Below, in pieces: positions 6,837 through 7,778 of a DNA stretch of 7,778 nt (position 1 is its first letter; every line of letters starts with the position of its first letter). The notes beneath the pieces were generated by a model that saw only the letters and a program-made list of their open reading frames with translations, ran no database searches and was not told the origin of the DNA. A program made the position numbers and the translations under genes. Origin of the DNA: Pseudomonadota bacterium. Lineage in GTDB: Bacteria > Pseudomonadota > Gammaproteobacteria > Steroidobacterales > Steroidobacteraceae. The stretch lies in assembly GCA_021820785.1 (NCBI GenBank), contig JAKADE010000114.1, forward strand, positions 1 to 7,778, read 5' to 3'.

Positions 6837-6880
6837 CCGGCGGCGACGCATGGCCGCGGCGCATACGCACTTGTACGGAC

Positions 6881-6909
6881 TTCGGCGCCGGCCGAACGCG
6901 GCGAATAAT
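6881..6909 (+). promoter_or_regulatory. Small hairpin and -10-like box before the PAS gene
   Basis: TTCGGC (6881-6886) and GCCGAA (6891-6896) form a perfect 6-bp stem with a 4-base loop. The AATAAT at 6904-6909 matches the -10 consensus at 5/6, but no good -35 is seen at 16-18 bases. The stem may end the cbpA-cbpM message, although there is no T-run. The AATAAT may start the PAS gene message 10 or so bases before its ATG. Both roles are tentative. Confidence 0.25.
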
Positions 6910-6920
6910 GTCGACCTGCG

Positions 6921-7316
6921 ATGCAACTGCCGGCCCACCTGGAGTGCGCGCTGCCGGACCCCGAGGCCGCCGCACTGATCGTCGATGAATCGGGAACGAT
7001 CGTGTTCGTCAGCGAGCCGGTACAGCGGTTGCTCGGCCACGCCCCCGAGGCGCTGTACGGCCAGAGTGTCGAGGCGTTACTGCCGGAACGAATCCGCCTC
7101 GCGCACATCGGCCAGCGACTGCGGTTCACCGATCACCGGCGCAGCCGGCCGATGGGCACCGGCTTGCCGCTGCTGGCCCTGAGCGACTCCGGCGCCGAAA
7201 TCCCCGTGGACATCAGCCTCAGCCCGGTGCAGCGCGGACTGCTGACATTCACCGTGGTCATCATGCAGCCGCGCGAGCCGACGGCGCGCGCGCACTGCCA
7301 CGCCACCGACGCCTGA
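6921..7316 (+). CDS. Small stand-alone PAS-domain protein
   Basis: A 131-residue protein consisting almost entirely of one PAS domain and no output domain. The pattern is recognisable: 'ALIVDESGTIVFVSEPVQRLLGH' type N-terminal strands and helix (residues about 18-40), 'GQSVEALLPERIRLAHIGQRL' in the middle, then the 'RPMGTGLPLLAL' and 'GAEIPVDISLSPV' strands. This subtype is common at the front of bacterial sensor kinases and diguanylate cyclases, where it binds a small ligand or mediates signalling contacts. The ligand cannot be told. Start is ATG 6921, the first in frame. There is no Shine-Dalgarno sequence, only a -10-like AATAAT just upstream. It sits 84 bases after cbpM in the same direction, so it may be a separate unit or the end of the same operon. 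Confidence 0.8.
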   Translation: MQLPAHLECALPDPEAAALIVDESGTIVFVSEPVQRLLGHAPEALYGQSVEALLPERIRLAHIGQRLRFTDHRRSRPMGTGLPLLALSDSGAEIPVDISLSPVQRGLLTFTVVIMQPREPTARAHCHATDA

Positions 7317-7324
7317 CAGCGGGC

Positions 7325-7380
7325 GTCTCGACGTGGCCCTCCCGCGAGGCGAACTGACGGGTCTGCAAGCGTCGAGACCC
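7325..7380. terminator. Nested inverted repeats between convergent genes
   Basis: GTCTCGACG (7325-7333) pairs perfectly with CGTCGAGAC (7370-7378). A competing 6-bp stem joins GGGTCT (7359-7364) with AGACCC (7375-7380). Both use the same right-hand segment, so only one can form at a time. They lie between the PAS gene stop and the 3' end of the convergent dehydrogenase gene, where transcription should end. There is no T-run. Terminator function is inferred from position only. Confidence 0.35.
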
Positions 7381-7408
7381 CAGGCGTGCAATCAGAGGCA
7401 GCGCAGGG

Positions 7409-7778
7409 TCAGGCCTGAACGCTCAGCTGAGCATCGGCGCCCGCCGGCAGCCGCATCGGACACGCCGCATCATTCACCGCACGCCACACGGTCTCGGCGA
7501 CATCGACCGCTCGGGTCACGGGCCCCGATGCACTCCAGGATTCAAACACACTTTGCGCCAACGCCGCATAGGGTTCGGGGATCCCGTCCGCCATCCGGGT
7601 GCGCGCGTTCTCGCCGAAGCGGGTTTCCGGCGCCCGTCCGGGCAGCACCAGCCGCACACGAATATTGAACGGCTCGAGTTCTAGCGCCAACGATTCGGTG
7701 AAGGCGTTCACGGCCGCCTTCGTGGCGGTGTAGACGGACAACAGCCGCAGCGGGCGCACCGTAACCGTGGAGGTCACA
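7409..7778 (-). CDS. Short-chain dehydrogenase/reductase (SDR), N-terminal part outside the window
   Basis: About 123 C-terminal residues of a classical SDR oxidoreductase. The catalytic Y-x-x-x-K motif is present as 'YTATK', about 16 residues into the visible part and preceded by 'RPLRLLSV'. It is followed by the usual 'AAVNAFTESLALELEPFNIRVRLVLPG' type helix and strand, read in part. The NAD(P)-binding TGxxxGxG motif, the NAG motif and most of the catalytic Ser region lie beyond the right edge. The frame is open to the edge, and the GTG at 7775-7777 is an internal valine rather than a start. The stop is TGA (complement of 7409-7411). Family assignment is good; the substrate is unknown. Confidence 0.9.
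   Translation of the reverse strand, partial: VTSTVTVRPLRLLSVYTATKAAVNAFTESLALELEPFNIRVRLVLPGRAPETRFGENARTRMADGIPEPYAALAQSVFESWSASGPVTRAVDVAETVWRAVNDAACPMRLPAGADAQLSVQA

Noticed and set aside
5888..7129. A 413-codon open frame on the minus strand opposite cbpA, cbpM and the PAS gene
   Set aside because: It is antisense to three recognisable genes and is Arg/Ser/Ala-rich without domains.

Overview
The window looks like chromosomal DNA from a GC-rich Gammaproteobacterium. The reasons are the compact cbpA-cbpM pair, a zinc-finger thioredoxin 2 (TrxC), sigma-32-like promoter sequence and uniformly GC-rich codon use. No phage, transposon, CRISPR or RNA gene was seen. The exact taxon cannot be fixed; a Xanthomonadales/Nevskiales-like relative is plausible but is inference.

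Layout from left to right. (1) Bases 1-1824 (+) hold the 3' part of a large secreted-type beta-propeller (VPS10/BNR, 'sialidase-like') protein whose start lies outside the window. (2) A perfect 13-bp hairpin at 1846-1877 separates it from a convergent CPBP-family intramembrane protease gene (1933-2808, -). (3) About 580 bases without a convincing gene follow (2809-3384), with candidate promoters and a 12-bp palindrome. (4) A two-gene ABC-2 exporter operon (ATPase then permease, ATGA overlap) spans 3385-4934 (+). (5) It converges on trxC (4969-5424, -). (6) trxC diverges from the cbpA-cbpM co-chaperone/modulator operon (5546-6836, +). (7) A small stand-alone PAS-domain protein (6921-7316, +) follows. 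(8) A short-chain dehydrogenase/reductase (7409-7778, -) runs off the right edge.

The most coherent unit is the stress locus at about 4969-6836. CbpA is a class B J-protein that works with DnaK, CbpM inhibits it, and TrxC is a zinc-binding disulfide reductase. The 121-base intergenic region holds a near-consensus sigma-32 promoter facing trxC (CTTGAAC, 14 bases, CCCCATGT). It lies so close to the start codon that the trxC mRNA is predicted to be leaderless or nearly so. A weaker sigma-32-like match faces cbpA. Together these suggest that proteostasis and thiol repair are switched on jointly by heat or protein-folding stress.

I did not find a clearly new multi-gene system. The points most worth a second look are the trxC/cbpA control region, the missing Q-loop glutamine in the ABC ATPase, and the long region upstream of the ABC operon.
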